A program made the position numbers and the translations under genes. Positions 20,913 through 35,640 of a DNA stretch of 64,000 nt are shown here, piece after piece (positions within the stretch are counted from its first letter, which is position 1; every line of letters starts with the position of its first letter). The stretch lies in contig NW_027488896.1 in assembly GCF_050948215.1 (NCBI RefSeq), forward strand, positions 1-64,000, written 5' to 3'. Source of the stretch: Halictus rubicundus (lineage: Eukaryota; Arthropoda; Insecta; Hymenoptera; Halictidae). The notes under the pieces are model-generated. The model saw only the letters and a program-made list of their open reading frames with translations, did not search any database and had not been told where the DNA came from.

Positions 20913-23900
20913 CCTCTATCCAATCCTATCCTCTATCCTATCCTATCCTATATCCTGTCCTATCCTCTATCCTATCCCATCCTCTATCCTATCCTATCCT
21001 CTACCATACCCTATCCTCTATCCTATCCTATCCTCTATCTCATCCTATCCTCTATCCTATCCTATCCTCTATCATATCCTATCCTCTATCCTATCCTATC
21101 CTCTATCTCATCCTATACTCTATTCCATCCTATCCTCCATCCTATCCTATCCTCCATCCTATACTATCCTCTATCCTATCCTCTCATCTAACATTTCCTA
21201 TCCTCTATCCCAACCTATCCTCCATCCTCTCCTATCCTCTATCCTATCCTATCCTCTATCTTATCCTATCCTCTATCCCATCCTATCCTCCATCCTATCC
21301 TGTCCTCTATCCTATACAATCCTCTATCCTATCGTATCCTCTATCGTATCCTACCATTTATCCTATCCTATCCTCTATCCCATCCCATCCTCTATCCCAT
21401 CCTATCCTCCATCCTATCCTATCCTCCATCCTATACTATCCTCTATCCTATCCTCTCATCTAACATTTAGTATCCTCTATCCCAACCTATCCTCCAACCT
21501 CTCCTATCCTCTATCCTATCCTATCCTCTATCTTATCCTATCCTCTATCATATCCTATCGTCTATCCTTTCCTATCCTCTATCTTATCCTATCCTCTATC
21601 CCAACCTATCCTCCATCCTCTCCTATCCTCTATCCTATCCTGTCCTCTATCCCATCCTATCCTCCATCCTATCCTATCCTCTATCATATCCTATCCTCTA
21701 TCCTATCCTATCCTCTATCTCATCCTATCCTCCATCCTATACTATCCTCTATCCTATCCCATCCTCTATCCTATCCTATCCTCTATCATATCCTATCTTC
21801 TATCCTATCCTATCCTCTATCTCATCCTATCCTCTATCCTATCCTATCCTCTATCATATCCTATCCTCTATCCTATCCTATCCTCTATCTCATCCTATCC
21901 TCTATTCCATCCTATCCTCCATCCTATCCTATCCTCTATCCTATTCTACCCTCTATCCAATCCTATCCTCTATCCTATCCTATCCTATATCCTGTCCTAT
22001 CCTCTATCCTATCCCATCCTCTATCCTATCCTATCCTCTACCATACCCTATCCTCTATCCTATCCTATCCTCTATCTCATCCTATCCTCTATCCTATCCT
22101 ATCCTCTATCATATCCTATCCTCTATCCTATCCTATCCTCTATCTCATCCTATACTCTATTCCATCCTATCCTCCATCCTATCCTATCCTCCATCCTATA
22201 CTATCCTCTATCCTATCCTCTCATCTAACATTTCCTATCCTCTATCCCAACCTATCCTCCATCCTCTCCTATCCTCTAACCTATCCTATCCTCTATCTTA
22301 TCCTATCCTCTATCCCATCCTATCCTCCATCCTATCCTGTCCTCTATCCTATACAATCCTCTATCCTATCGTATCCTCTATCGTATCCTACCATTTATCC
22401 TATCCTATCCTCTATCCCATCCCATCCTCTATCCCATCCTATCCTCCATCCTATCCTATCCTCCATCCTATACTATCCTCTATCCTATCCTCTCATCTAA
22501 CATTTAGTATCCTCTATCCCAACCTATCCTCCAACCTCTCCTATCCTCTATCCTATCCTATCCTCTATCTTATCCTATCCTCTATCATATCCTATCGTCT
22601 ATCCTTTCCTATCCTCTATCTTATCCTATCCTCTATCCCATCCTATCCTCTATCCTATCCCATCGTCTATCCTATCCTATCCTCTATCATATCCTATCCT
22701 CTATCCTATCCTATCCTCTATCTCATCCTATCCTCTATCCTATCCTATCCTCTATCATATCCTACCCTCTATCCAATCCTATCCTCTATCCTATCCTATC
22801 CTCTATCTTATCCTATCCTCTATCATATCCTATCGTCTATCCTTTCCTATCCTCTATCTTATCCTATCCTCTATCCCATCCTATCCTCTATCCTATCCCA
22901 TCGTCTATCCTATCCTATATTCTATCATATCCTATCCTCTATCCTATCCTATCCTCTATCTCATCCTATCCTCTATCCTATCCTATCCTCTATCATATCC
23001 TATCCTCCATCCTCTCCTATCCTCTATCCTATCCTATCCTCTATCTTATACTATCCTCTATCCCATCCTATCCTCTATCCCATCCTATCCTCTATCCTAT
23101 CCCATCCTCTATCCTATCCTATCCTCTATCATATCCTATCCTCTATCCTATCCTATCCTCTATCTCATCCTATCTTCTATATTATCCTATTATCTATCAT
23201 ATCCTATCCTCTATCCTATTCTATCCTCTATCTCATCCTATCCTCTATTCCATCCTATCCTCCATCCTATCCTATCCTCTATCCTATTCTACCCTCTATC
23301 CAATCCTATCGTCTATCCTATCCTATCCTATATCCTATCCTATCCTCTATCCTATCCTATCCTCCATCCTATCCTATCCTCTATCTTATCCTATCCTCTA
23401 TCCCATCCTATCCGCCATCTTATCCTGTCCTCTATCCTATTCTACCCTCTATCTAAACCTATCCTCTATGATATCCTATCCTCTATCCAATCCTATCCTC
23501 TATCGTATCCTATCCTTTATCCAATCCTATCCTCTATCTTATCCTATCCTCTATCCTATCCAATCTTCTATCGTATCCTCTATCCTCTCCTCTATCCTAT
23601 CCTATCCTCATTCCTATCCTATCCCCTATACTATCCTATCCCCTATACTATCCTATCCTCTATCCTATCCTATCCTCTATCCTATACAATCCTCTATCCT
23701 ATCCTATCCTGTATCCTATCCTATCCTCTATCCTATCCTCTATCCTATCCTCTATCCTATCCTATCCTCCATCCTATCCTATCCTCTATCTTATCCTATC
23801 CTCTATCCCATCCTATCCGCCATCTTATCCTGTCCTCTATCCTATTCTACCCTCTATCTAAACCTATCCTCTATGATATCCTATCCTCTATCCAATCCTA

Positions 23901-25453
23901 TCCTCTATCGTATCCTATCCTTTATCCAATCCTATCCTCTATCTTATCCTATCCTCTATCCTATCCAATCTTCTATCGTATCCTCTATCCTCTCCTCTAT
24001 CCTATCCTATCCTCATTCCTATCCTATCCCCTATACTATCCTATCCCCTATACTATCCTATCCTCTATCCTATCCTATCCTCTATCCTATACAATCCTCT
24101 ATCCTATCCTATCCTGTATCCTATCCTATCCTCTATCCTATCCTCTATCCTATCCTCTATCCTATCCTATCCTCTATCCTATCCTATCCTCAATCCTATC
24201 CTATCCCCTATCCTATCCTATCATCTATCCTATCCCATCCTCTATCGTATCCTATCCTCTATCCTATCCTATTCCTCTATCCTATGCTATCCTCTATCCT
24301 ATCCTATCCTCCATCCTATCGTATCCTCTATGCTATTCTATCCACTATCCCATCCTATACTCTACCGTACTCTACCATCTATCCTATCCTATCCTCTATC
24401 ATATCTTATCCTCTATCCTATCCTATCCTCTATCCAATCCTATTCTCTATCCTATCCTATCCTCTATCATATCCTATCCTCTATCCTATCCTATCCTCTA
24501 TCTCATCCTATCCTCTATTCCATCCTATCCTCCATCCTATCCTATCCTCTATCCTATTCTACCCTCTATCCAATCCTATCCTCTATCCTATCCTATCCTA
24601 TATCCTATCCTATCCTCTATCCTATCCTATCCTCTATCTCATCCTATCCTCTATTCCATCCTATCCTCCATCCTATCCTATCCTCTATCCTATTCTACCC
24701 TCTATCCAATCCTATCGTCTATCCTATCCTATCCTCTATCCTATCCTATCCTCTATCTTATACTATCCTCTATCCCATCCTATCCTCTATCTTATCCTAT
24801 CCTCTATCCCATCCTATCCTCCATCCTATCCTATCCTCTATCGTATCCTATCCTGTATCCTATCCTATCCTCTATCCCATCCTAACCTCCATCCTATCCT
24901 CCATCCTATCCTATTCTCTATCGTATCCTATCCTGTATCCTATCCTATCCTCTATCATATCCTACCCTCTATAGCATCCTACCATATATCCGATACTATT
25001 CTCTCTCCTATCCTATCCGCTGTCCAATCCTATCCTCTATCCTATCCTATCGTCTATCCTTTCCTATCCTCTATACTCTCCTCTATCGTAACCTATCCTC
25101 TATCGTATCCTACCATCAATCCTATCCTATCCTCTATCCCATGCTATCCTCTATCCCATCCTATCCTCTATCCTATCCCATCCTCTATCCTATCCTATCC
25201 TCTATCATATCCTATCCTCTATCCTGTCCTATCCTCTATCTCATCCTATCCTCTATCCTATCCTATCCTCTATCATATCCTATCCTCTATCCTATCCTAT
25301 CCTCTATCTCATCCTATCCTCTATTCCATCCTACCCTCCATCCTATCCTAACCTCTAGGCTATTCTATACTATATCCTATCCTATCCTCTATCTCATCGT
25401 ATCCTCTATCCAATCCTATCCTGTATCCTATCCTATCCTATATCCTATCCTAT
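20913..25453. repeat. 4541-bp tandem duplication, copy 2
   Basis: Second copy of 16372-20912. It starts where copy 1 ends and diverges at about 25461, where TCCTATCC replaces TCCAATCC. It carries the same internal 405-bp duplication and the rare GATACTATTC marker (24989 versus 20448). Confidence 0.85.
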
Positions 25454-28400
25454 CCTCTATCCTATCCTATCCTCTATCCTATCCTATCCTCTATCCTATC
25501 TTATCGTATCCTCTATCCCATCCTATCCTCCATCCTATCCTATCCTCTATCCTATACTATCCTCTATCCTATCCTATCCACTAACGTATCCTACCATGTA
25601 TCCTATCCTATCCTCTATCATGTCCTATCCTCTGTCCTATCCTATCCTCTATCTTACCATATCCTCTATCCCATCCTATCCACCATCCTATCTTATCCTC
25701 TATCGTATCCTACCATTTATCCTATCATATCCTCTATCCCATCCTATCCTCCATCCTATCCTATCCTCCATCCTATACTATCCTCTATCCTATCCCATCT
25801 TCTATCCTATCCTATCCTCTATCTCATCCTATCCTCTATCCTATCCTATCCTCTATCATATCCTATCCTCTATCCTATCCTATCCTCTATCTCATCCTAT
25901 CCTCTATTCCATCCTATCCTCCATCCTATCCTATCCTCTATCCTATTCTACCCTCTATCCAATCCTATCCTCTATCCTATCCTATCCTATATCCTGTCCT
26001 ATCCTCTATCCTATCCCATCCTCTATCCTATCCTATCCTCTACCATACAGTATCCTCTATCCTATCCTATCCTCTATCTCATCCTATCCTCTATCCTATC
26101 CTATCCTCTATCATATCCTATCCTCTATCCTATCCTATCCTCTATCTCATCCTATACTCTATTCCATCCTATCCTCCATCCTATCCTATCCTCCATCCTA
26201 TACTATCCTCTATCCTATCCTCTCATCTAACATTTCCTATCCTCTATCCCAACCTATCCTCCATCCTCTCCTATCCTCTATCCTATCCTATCCTCTATCT
26301 TATCCTATCCTCTATCCCATCCTATCCTCCATCCTATCCTGTCCTCTATCCCATCCTATCCTCCATCCTATCCTATCCTCCATCCTATACTATCCTCTAT
26401 CCTATCCTCTCATCTAACATTTAGTATCCTCTATCCCAACCTATCCTCCATCCTCTCCTATCCTCTATCCTATCCTATCCTCTATCTTATCATATCCTCT
26501 ATCATATCCTATCGTCTATCCTTTCCTATCCTCTATCTTATCCTATCCTCTATCCCATCCTATCCTCTATCCTATCCCATCGTCTATCCTATCCTATCCT
26601 CTATCATATCCTATCCTCTATCCTATCCTATCCTCTATCTCATCCTATCCTCTATCCTATCCTATCCTCTATCATATCCTATCCTCTATCCTATCCTATC
26701 CTCTATCTCATCCTATCCTCTATCCTATCCTATCCTCTATCATATCCTATCCTCTATCTTATCCTATCCTCTATCTCATCCTATCCTGTATTCCATCCTA
26801 TCCTCCATCCTATCCTATCCTCTATCCTATTCTACCCTCTATCCAATCCTATCCTCTATCCTATCCTATCCTATATCCTATCCTATCCTCTATCATATCC
26901 TATCCTCTATCCTATCCTATCCTCTATCTCATCCTATCCTCTATTCCATCCTATCCTCCATCCTATCCTATCCTCTATACTATTCTACCCTCTATCCAAT
27001 CCTATCCTCTATCCTATCCTATCCTATATCCTATCCTATCCTCTATCCTATCCCATCCTCTATCCTATCCTATCCTCTATCTCATCCTATCCTCTATTCC
27101 ATCCTATCCTCCATCCTATCCTATCCTCCATCCTATACTATCCTCTATCCTATCCTCTCATCTAACATTTCCTATCCTCTATCCCAACCTATCCTCCATC
27201 CTCTCCTATCCTCTATCCTATCCTATCCTCTATCTTATACTATCCTCTATCCCATCCTATCCTCTATCCCATCCTATCCTCTATCCTATCCCATCCTCTA
27301 TCCTATCCTATCCTCTATCATATCCTATCCTCTATCCTATCCTATCCTCTATCTCATCCTATCTTCTATATTATCCTATTATCTATCATATCCTATCCTC
27401 TATCCTATTCTATCCTCTATCTCATCCTATCCTCTATTCCATCCTATCCTCCATCCTATCCTATCCTCTATCCTATTCTACCCTCTATCCAATCCTATCG
27501 TCTATCCTATCCTATCCTATATCCTATCCTATCCTCTATCCTATCCTATCCTCTATCGTATCCTATCCTCTATCTTATCCTATCCTCTATCCCATCCTAT
27601 CCTCCATCCTATCCTATCCTCTATCGTATCCTATCCTGTATCCTATCCTATCCTCTATCCCATCCTAACCTCCATCCTATCCTCCATCCTATCCTATTCT
27701 CTATCGTATCCTATCCTGTATCCTATCCTATCCTCTATCATATCCTACCCTCTATAGCATCCTACCATATATCCGATACTATTCTCTCTCCTATCCTATC
27801 CGCTGTCCAATCCTATCCTCTATCCTATCCTATCGTCTATCCTTTCCTATCCTCTATACTCTCCTCTATCGTAACCTATCCTCTATCGTATCCTACCATC
27901 AATCCTATCCTATCCTCTATCCCATGCTATCCTCTATCCCATCCTATCCTCTATCCTATCCCATCCTCTATCCTATCCTATCCTCTATCATATCCTATCC
28001 TCTATCCTATCGTATCCTCTATCTCATCCTATCCTCTATCCTATCCTATCCTCTATCATATCCTATCCTCTATCCTATCCTATCCTCTATCTCATCCTAT
28101 CCTCTATTCCATCCTACCCTCCATCCTATCCTAACCTCTAGGCTATTCTATACTATATCCTATCCTATCCTCTATCTCATCGTATCCTCTATCCAATCCT
28201 ATCCTGTATCCTATCCTATCCTATATCCTATCCTATCCTCTATCCTATCCTATCCTCTATCCTATCCTATCCTCTATCCTATCTTATCGTATCCTCTATC
28301 CCATCCTATCCTCCATCCTATCCTATCCTCTATCCTATACTATCCTCTATCCTATCCTATCCTCTAACGTATCCTACCATGTATCCTATCCTATCCTCTA

Positions 28401-29700
28401 TCATGTCCTATCCTCTGTCCTATCCTATCCTCTATCTTACCATATCCTCTATCCCATCCTATCCTCCATCCTATCTTATCCTCTATCGTATCCTACCATT
28501 TATCCTATCATATCCTCTATCCCATCCTATCCTCCATCCTATCCTATCCTCCATCCTATACTATCCTCTATCCTATCCCATCCTCTATCCTATCCTATCC
28601 TCTATCATATCCTATCTTCTATCCTATCCTATCCTCTATCTCATCCTATCCTCTATCCTATCCTATCCTCTATCATATCGTATCCTCTATCCTATCCTAT
28701 CCTCTATCTCATCCTATCCTCTATTCCATCCTATCCTCCATCCTATCCTATCCTCTATCCTATTCTACCCTCTATCCAATCCTATCCTCTATCCTATCCT
28801 ATCCTATATCCTGTCCTATCCTCTATCCTATCCCATCCTCTATCCTATCCTATCCTCTATCTCATCCTATCCTCTATCCTATCCTATCCTCTATCATATC
28901 CTATCCTCTATCCTATCCTATCCTCTATCTCATCCCATACTCTATTCCATCCTATCCTCCATCCTATCCTATCCTCCATCCTATACTATCCTCTATCCTA
29001 TCCTCTCATCTAACATTTCCTATCCTCTATCCCAACCTATCCTCCATCCTCTCCTATCCTCTATCCTATCCTATCCTCTATCTTATCCTATCCTCCATCC
29101 TATCCGGTCCTCTATCCTATACAATCCTCTATCCTATCGTATCCTCTATCGTATCCTACCATTTATCCTATCCTATCCTCTATCCCATCCCATCCTCTAT
29201 CCCATCCTATCCTCCATCCTATCCTATCCTCCATCCTATACTATCCTCTATCCTATCCTCTCATCTAACATTTAGTATCCTCTATCCCAACCTATCCTCC
29301 ATCCTCTCCTATCCTCTATCCTATCCTATCCTCTATCTTATCCTATCCTCTATCTCATCCTATCCTCTATTCCATCCTATCCTCCATCCTATCCTATCCT
29401 CTATCCTATTCTACCCTCTATCCAATCCTATCCTCTATCCTATCCTATGCTATATCATATCCTATCCTCTATCCTATCCTATCCTCCATCTCATCCTATC
29501 CTCTATTCCATCCTATCCTCCATCCTATCCTATTCTATGTCCTATCCTATCCTCTATCCTATCCCATCCTCTATCCTATCCTATCCTCTATCATATCCTA
29601 TCCTCTATCCGATCCTATCCTCTATCTCATCCTATCCTCTATCATATCCTATCATCTAACCTATCCTCTATCATATCCTATCCTCTATCCTATCCTATCG
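25454..29700. repeat. Satellite array, mixed block
   Basis: 17-bp monomers with the CATCTAACATTT marker at 26224, 26411, 27159, 29007 and 29262 (187, 748 and 255 are multiples of 17). The segment 27540-28370 repeats much of 24740-25570 with small changes. No gene is present; open frames such as 25596-26417 and 28379-29275 are read-through of the satellite. Confidence 0.9.
26411..27158. repeat. 748-bp higher-order unit: uninterrupted copy of the insertion site
   Basis: This unit runs from one CATCTAACATTT marker to the next. The 21-bp target sequence sits once at 26554-26574, 143 bp after the left marker and 605 bp before the right one. At the retrotransposon the left marker (4747) is 143 bp before its duplication and the right marker (11872) is 605 bp from the start of the right copy. 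Removing the element and one 21-bp copy gives the same 748-bp (44 x 17) unit. Only scattered single-base differences were noticed. Confidence 0.88.
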
Positions 29701-32700
29701 TCTATCTTATCGTATCCTCTATCCCTTCCTATCCTCCATCCTATCCTATCCTCTATGCTATTCTATCCTGTATCCTATCCTATACTCTACCGTATTCTAC
29801 CATCTATCCTATCCTATCCTCTATCATATCCTATCGTCTATCCTATCCTATCCTCTATCGTATCCTATCCTCTATCCCATCCTATCCTCTATCCTATCCC
29901 ATCCTCTATCCTATCCTATCCTCTATCATATCGTATCCTCTATCCTATCCTATCCTCTATCTCATCCTATCCTCTATCCTATCCTATCCTCTATCGTATC
30001 CTATCCTCTATCCTATCCTATCCTCTATCTCATCCTATCCTCTATTCCATCCTATCCTCTATCCCATCCTATCCTCCATCCTATCCTGTCCTCTATCCTA
30101 TACAATCCTCTATCCTATCGTATCCTCTATCGTATCCTACCATTTATCCTATCCTATCCTCTATCCCATCCTATCCTCTATCCCATCCTATCCTCCATCC
30201 TATCCTATCCTCCATCCTATACTATCCTCTATCCTATCCTATCCTCAATCCCATCCTATCCTCTATCCTATCCTATCGTCTATCTTATCGTATCCTCTAT
30301 CCCTTCCTATCCTCCATCCTATCCTATCCTCTATGCTATTCTATCCTGTATCCTATCCTATACTCTACCGTATTCCACCATCTATCCTATCCTATAGTCT
30401 ATCATATCCTATCGTCTATCCTATCCTATCCTCTATCGTATCCTATCCTCTATCCCATCCTATCCTCTATCCTATCCCATCCTCTATCCTATCCTATCCT
30501 CTATCATATCCTATCCTCTATCCTATCCTATCCTCTATCTCATCCTATCCTCTATCCTATCCTATCCTCTATCATATCCTATCCTCTATCCTATCCTATC
30601 CTCTATCTCATCCTATCCTCTATTCCATCCTATCCTCCATCCTATCCTATCCTCTATCATATCCTATCCTCTATCATATCCTATCCTCTATCCTATCCTA
30701 TCCTCTATCTCATCCTATCCTCTATTCCATCCTATCCTCCATCCTACCCTATCCTCTATCCTATTCTACCCTCTATCCAATCCTATCCTCTATCCTATCC
30801 TATCCTACATTCCATCCTATCCTCCATCCTATCCTATCCTCTATCCTATTCTACCCTCTATCCAATCCTATCCTCTATCCTATCCTATCCTATATCCTAT
30901 CCTATCCTCTATCCTATCCCATCCTCTATCCTATCCTATCCTCTATCATATCCTATCCTCTATCCTATCCTATCCTCTATCTCATCCTATCCTCTATTCC
31001 ATCCTATCCTCCATCCTACCCTATCCTCTATCCTATTCTACCCTCTATCCAATCCTATCCTCTATCCTATCCTATCCTACATTCCATCCTATCCTCCATC
31101 CTATCCTATCCTCTATCCTATTCTACCCTCTATCCAATCCTATCCTCTATCCTATCCTATCATATATCCTATCCTATCCTCTATCCTATCCCATCCTCTA
31201 TCCTATCCTATCCTCTATCATATCCTATCCTCTATCCTATCCTGTCCTCTATCTCATCCTATCCTCTATTCTATCCTATCCTCTATCATATCCTATCCTC
31301 TATCCAATCTTATCCTCTATCTCATTCTATCCTCTATTCCATCCTATCCTCCATCCTATCCTATCCTCCATCCTATATTATCCTCTATCTTATCCTATCC
31401 TCTATCCCATCCTATCCTCCTTCCTATCCTGTCCTCTATCCTATTCTACCCTCTATCCTATCCCATCCTCTATCCTATCCTATCCTCTATCATATCCTAT
31501 CCTCTATCTCATCCTATCCTCTATCATATCCTATCATCTAACCTATCCTCTATCATATCCTATCCTCTATCCTATCCTATCGTCTATCTTATCGTATCCT
31601 CTATCCCTTCCTATCCTCCATCCTATCCTATCCTCTATGCTATTCTATCCTGTATCCTATCCTATACTCTACCGTATTCTACCATCTATCCTATCCTATC
31701 CTCTATCATATCCTATCGTCTATCCTATCCTATCCTCTATCGTATCCTATCCTCTATCCCATCCTATCCTCTATCCTATCCCATCCTCTATCCTATCCTA
31801 TCCTCTATCATATCCTATCCTCTATCCTATCCTATCCTCTATCTCATCCTATCCTCTATCCTATCCTATCCTCTATCATATCCTATCCTCTATCCTATCC
31901 TATCCTCTATCTCATCCTATCCTCTATTCCATCCTATCCTCTATCCCATCCTATCCTCCATCCTATCCTGTCCTCTATCCTATACAATCCTCTATCCTAT
32001 CGTATCCTCTATCGTATCCTACCATTTATCCTATCCTATCCTCTATCCCATCCTATCCTCTATCCCATCCTATCCTCCATCCTATCCTATCCTCCATCCT
32101 ATACTATCCTCTATCCTATCCTATCCTCAATCCCATCCTATCCTCTATCCTATCCTATCGTCTATCTTATCGTATCCTCTATCCCTTCCTATCCTCCATC
32201 CTATCCTATCCTCTATGCTATTCTATCCTGTATCCTATCCTATACTCTACCGTATTCCACCATCTATCCTATCCTATAGTCTATCATATCCTATCGTCTA
32301 TCCTATCCTATCCTCTATCGTATCCTATCCTCTATCCCATCCTATCCTCTATCCTATCCCATCCTCTATCCTATCCTATCCTCTATCATATCCTATCCTC
32401 TATCCTATCCTATCCTCTATCTCATCCTATCCTCTATCCTATCCTATCCTCTATCATATCCTATCCTCTATCCTATCCTATCCTCTATCTCATCCTATCC
32501 TCTATTCCATCCTATCCTCCATCCTATCCTATCCTCTATCATATCCTATCCTCTATCATATCCTATCCTCTATCCTATCCTATCCTCTATCTCATCCTAT
32601 CCTCTATTCCATCCTATCCTCCATCCTATCCTATCCTCTATCATATCCTATCCTCTATCATATCCTATCCTCTATCCTATCCTATCCTCTATCTCATCCT

Positions 32701-35640
32701 ATCCTCTATTCCATCCTATCCTCCATCCTACCCTATCCTCTATCCTATTCTACCCTCTATCCAATCCTATCCTCTATCCTATCCTATCCTACATTCCATC
32801 CTATCCTCTATCCTATCCTATCCTATATCCTATCCTATCCTCTATCCTATCCCATCCTCTATCCTATCCTATCCTCTATCATATCCTATCCTCTATCCTA
32901 TCCTATCCTCTATCTCATCCTATCCTCTATTCCATCCTATCCTCCATCCTATCCTATCCTCTATCATATCCTATCCTCTATCATATCCTATCCTCTATCC
33001 TATCCTATCCTCTATCTCATCCTATCCTCTATTCCATCCTATCCTCCATCCTACCCTATCCTCTATCCTATTCTACCCTCTATCCAATCCTATCCTCTAT
33101 CCTATCCTATCCTACATTCCATCCTATCCTCCATCCTATCCTATCCTCTATCCTATTCTACCCTCTATCCAATCCTATCCTCTATCCTATCCTATCCTAT
33201 ATCCTATCCTATCCTCTATCCTATCCCATCCTCTATCCTATCCTATCCTCTATCATATCCTATCCTCTATCCTATCCTATCCTCTATCTCATCCTATCCT
33301 CTATTCCATCCTATCCTCCATCCTACCCTATCCTCTATCCTATTCTACCCTCTATCCAATCCTATCCTCTATCCTATCCTATCCTACATTCCATCCTATC
33401 CTCCATCCTATCCTATCCTCTATCCTATTCTACCCTCTATCCAATCCTATCCTCTATCCTATCCTATCCTATATCCTATCCTATCCTCTATCCTATCCCA
33501 TCCTCTATCCTATCCTATCCTCTATCATATCCTATCCTCTATCCTATCCTGTCCTCTATCTCATCCTATCCTCTATTCTATCCTATCCTCTATCATATCC
33601 TATCCTCTATCCAATCTTATCCTCTATCTCATTCTATCCTCTATTCCATCCTATCCTCCATCCTATCCTATCCTCCATCCTATATTATCCTCTATCTTAT
33701 CCTATCCTCTATCCCATCCTATCCTCCTTCCTATCCTGTCCTCTATCCTATTCTACCCTCTATCCTATCCCATCCTCTATCCTATCCTATCCTCTATCAT
33801 ATCCTATCCTCTATCTCATCCTATCCTCTATCATATCCTATCATCTAACCTATCCTCTATCATATCCTATCCTCTATCCTATCCTATCGTCTATCTTATC
33901 GTATCCTCTATCCCTTCCTATCCTCCATCCTATCCTATCCTCTATGCTATTCTATCCTGTATCCTATCCTATACTCTACCGTATTCTACCATCTATCCTA
34001 TCCTATCCTCTATCATATCCTATCGTCTATCCTATCCTATCCTCTATCGTATCCTATCCTCTATCCCATCCTATCCTCTATCCTATCCCATCCTCTATCC
34101 TATCCTATCCTCTATCATATCCTATCCTCTATCCTATCCTATCCTCTATCTCATCCTATCCTCTATCCTATCCTATCCTCTATCATATCCTATCCTCTAT
34201 CCTATCCTATCCTCTATCTCATCCTATCCTCTATTCCATCCTATCCTCTATCCCATCCTATCCTCCATCCTATCCTGTCCTCTATCCTATACAATCCTCT
34301 ATCCTATCGTATCCTCTATCGTATCCTACCATTTATCCTATCCTATCCTCTATCCCATCCTATCCTCTATCCCATCCTATCCTCCATCCTATCCTATCCT
34401 CCATCCTATACTATCCTCTATCCTATCCTATCCTCAATCCCATCCTATCCTCTATCCTATCCTATCGTCTATCTTATCGTATCCTCTATCCCTTCCTATC
34501 CTCCATCCTATCCTATCCTCTATGCTATTCTATCCTGTATCCTATCCTATACTCTACCGTATTCCACCATCTATCCTATCCTATAGTCTATCATATCCTA
34601 TCGTCTATCCTATCCTATCCTCTATCGTATCCTATCCTCTATCCCATCCTATCCTCTATCCTATCCCATCCTCTATCCTATCCTATCCTCTATCATATCC
34701 TATCCTCTATCCTATCCTATCCTCTATCTCATCCTATCCTCTATCCTATCCTATCCTCTATCATATCCTATCCTCTATCCTATCCTATCCTCTATCTCAT
34801 CCTATCCTCTATTCCATCCTATCCTCCATCCTATCCTATCCTCTATCATATCCTATCCTCTATCATATCCTATCCTCTATCCTATCCTATCCTCTATCTC
34901 ATCCTATCCTCTATTCCATCCTATCCTCCATCCTACCCTATCCTCTATCCTATTCTACCCTCTATCCAATCCTATCCTCTATCCTATCCTATCCTACATT
35001 CCATCCTATCCTCCATCCTATCCTATCCTCTATCCTATTCTACCCTCTATCCAATCCTATCCTCTATCCTATCCTATCCTATATCCTATCCTATCCTCTA
35101 TCCTATCCCATCCTCTATCCTATCCTATCCTCTATCATATCCTATCCTCTATCCTATCCTATCCTCTATCTCATCCTATCCTCTATTCCATCCTATCCTC
35201 CATCCTACCCTATCCTCTATCCTATTCTACCCTCTATCCAATCCTATCCTCTATCCTATCCTATCCTACATTCCATCCTATCCTCCATCCTATCCTATCC
35301 TCTATCCTATTCTACCCTCTATCCAATCCTATCCTCTATCCTATCCTATCCTATATCCTATCCTATCCTCTATCCTATCCCATCCTCTATCCTATCCTAT
35401 CCTCTATCATATCCTATCCTCTATCCTATCCTGTCCTCTATCTCATCCTATCCTCTATTCTATCCTATCCTCTATCATATCCTATCCTCTATCCAATCTT
35501 ATCCTCTATCTCATTCTATCCTCTATTCCATCCTATCCTCCATCCTATCCTATCCTCCATCCTATATTATCCTCTATCTTATCCTATCCTCTATCCCATC
35601 CTATCCTCCTTCCTATCCTGTCCTCTATCCTATACTATCC
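29701..35640. repeat. Higher-order block with 578-bp spaced markers
   Basis: The variant ATGCTATTCTATCCTG occurs at 29755, 30333, 31637, 32215, 33944 and 34522, so pairs 578 bp (34 x 17) apart repeat in units of 1882 and 2307 bp plus a third, truncated unit. The two unit lengths differ by 425 bp (25 x 17), which fits an extra internal duplication near 32.5-33.0 kb. The stop-free monomer gives a 2196-codon open frame across 29755-36345; it is not a gene. Confidence 0.85.
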
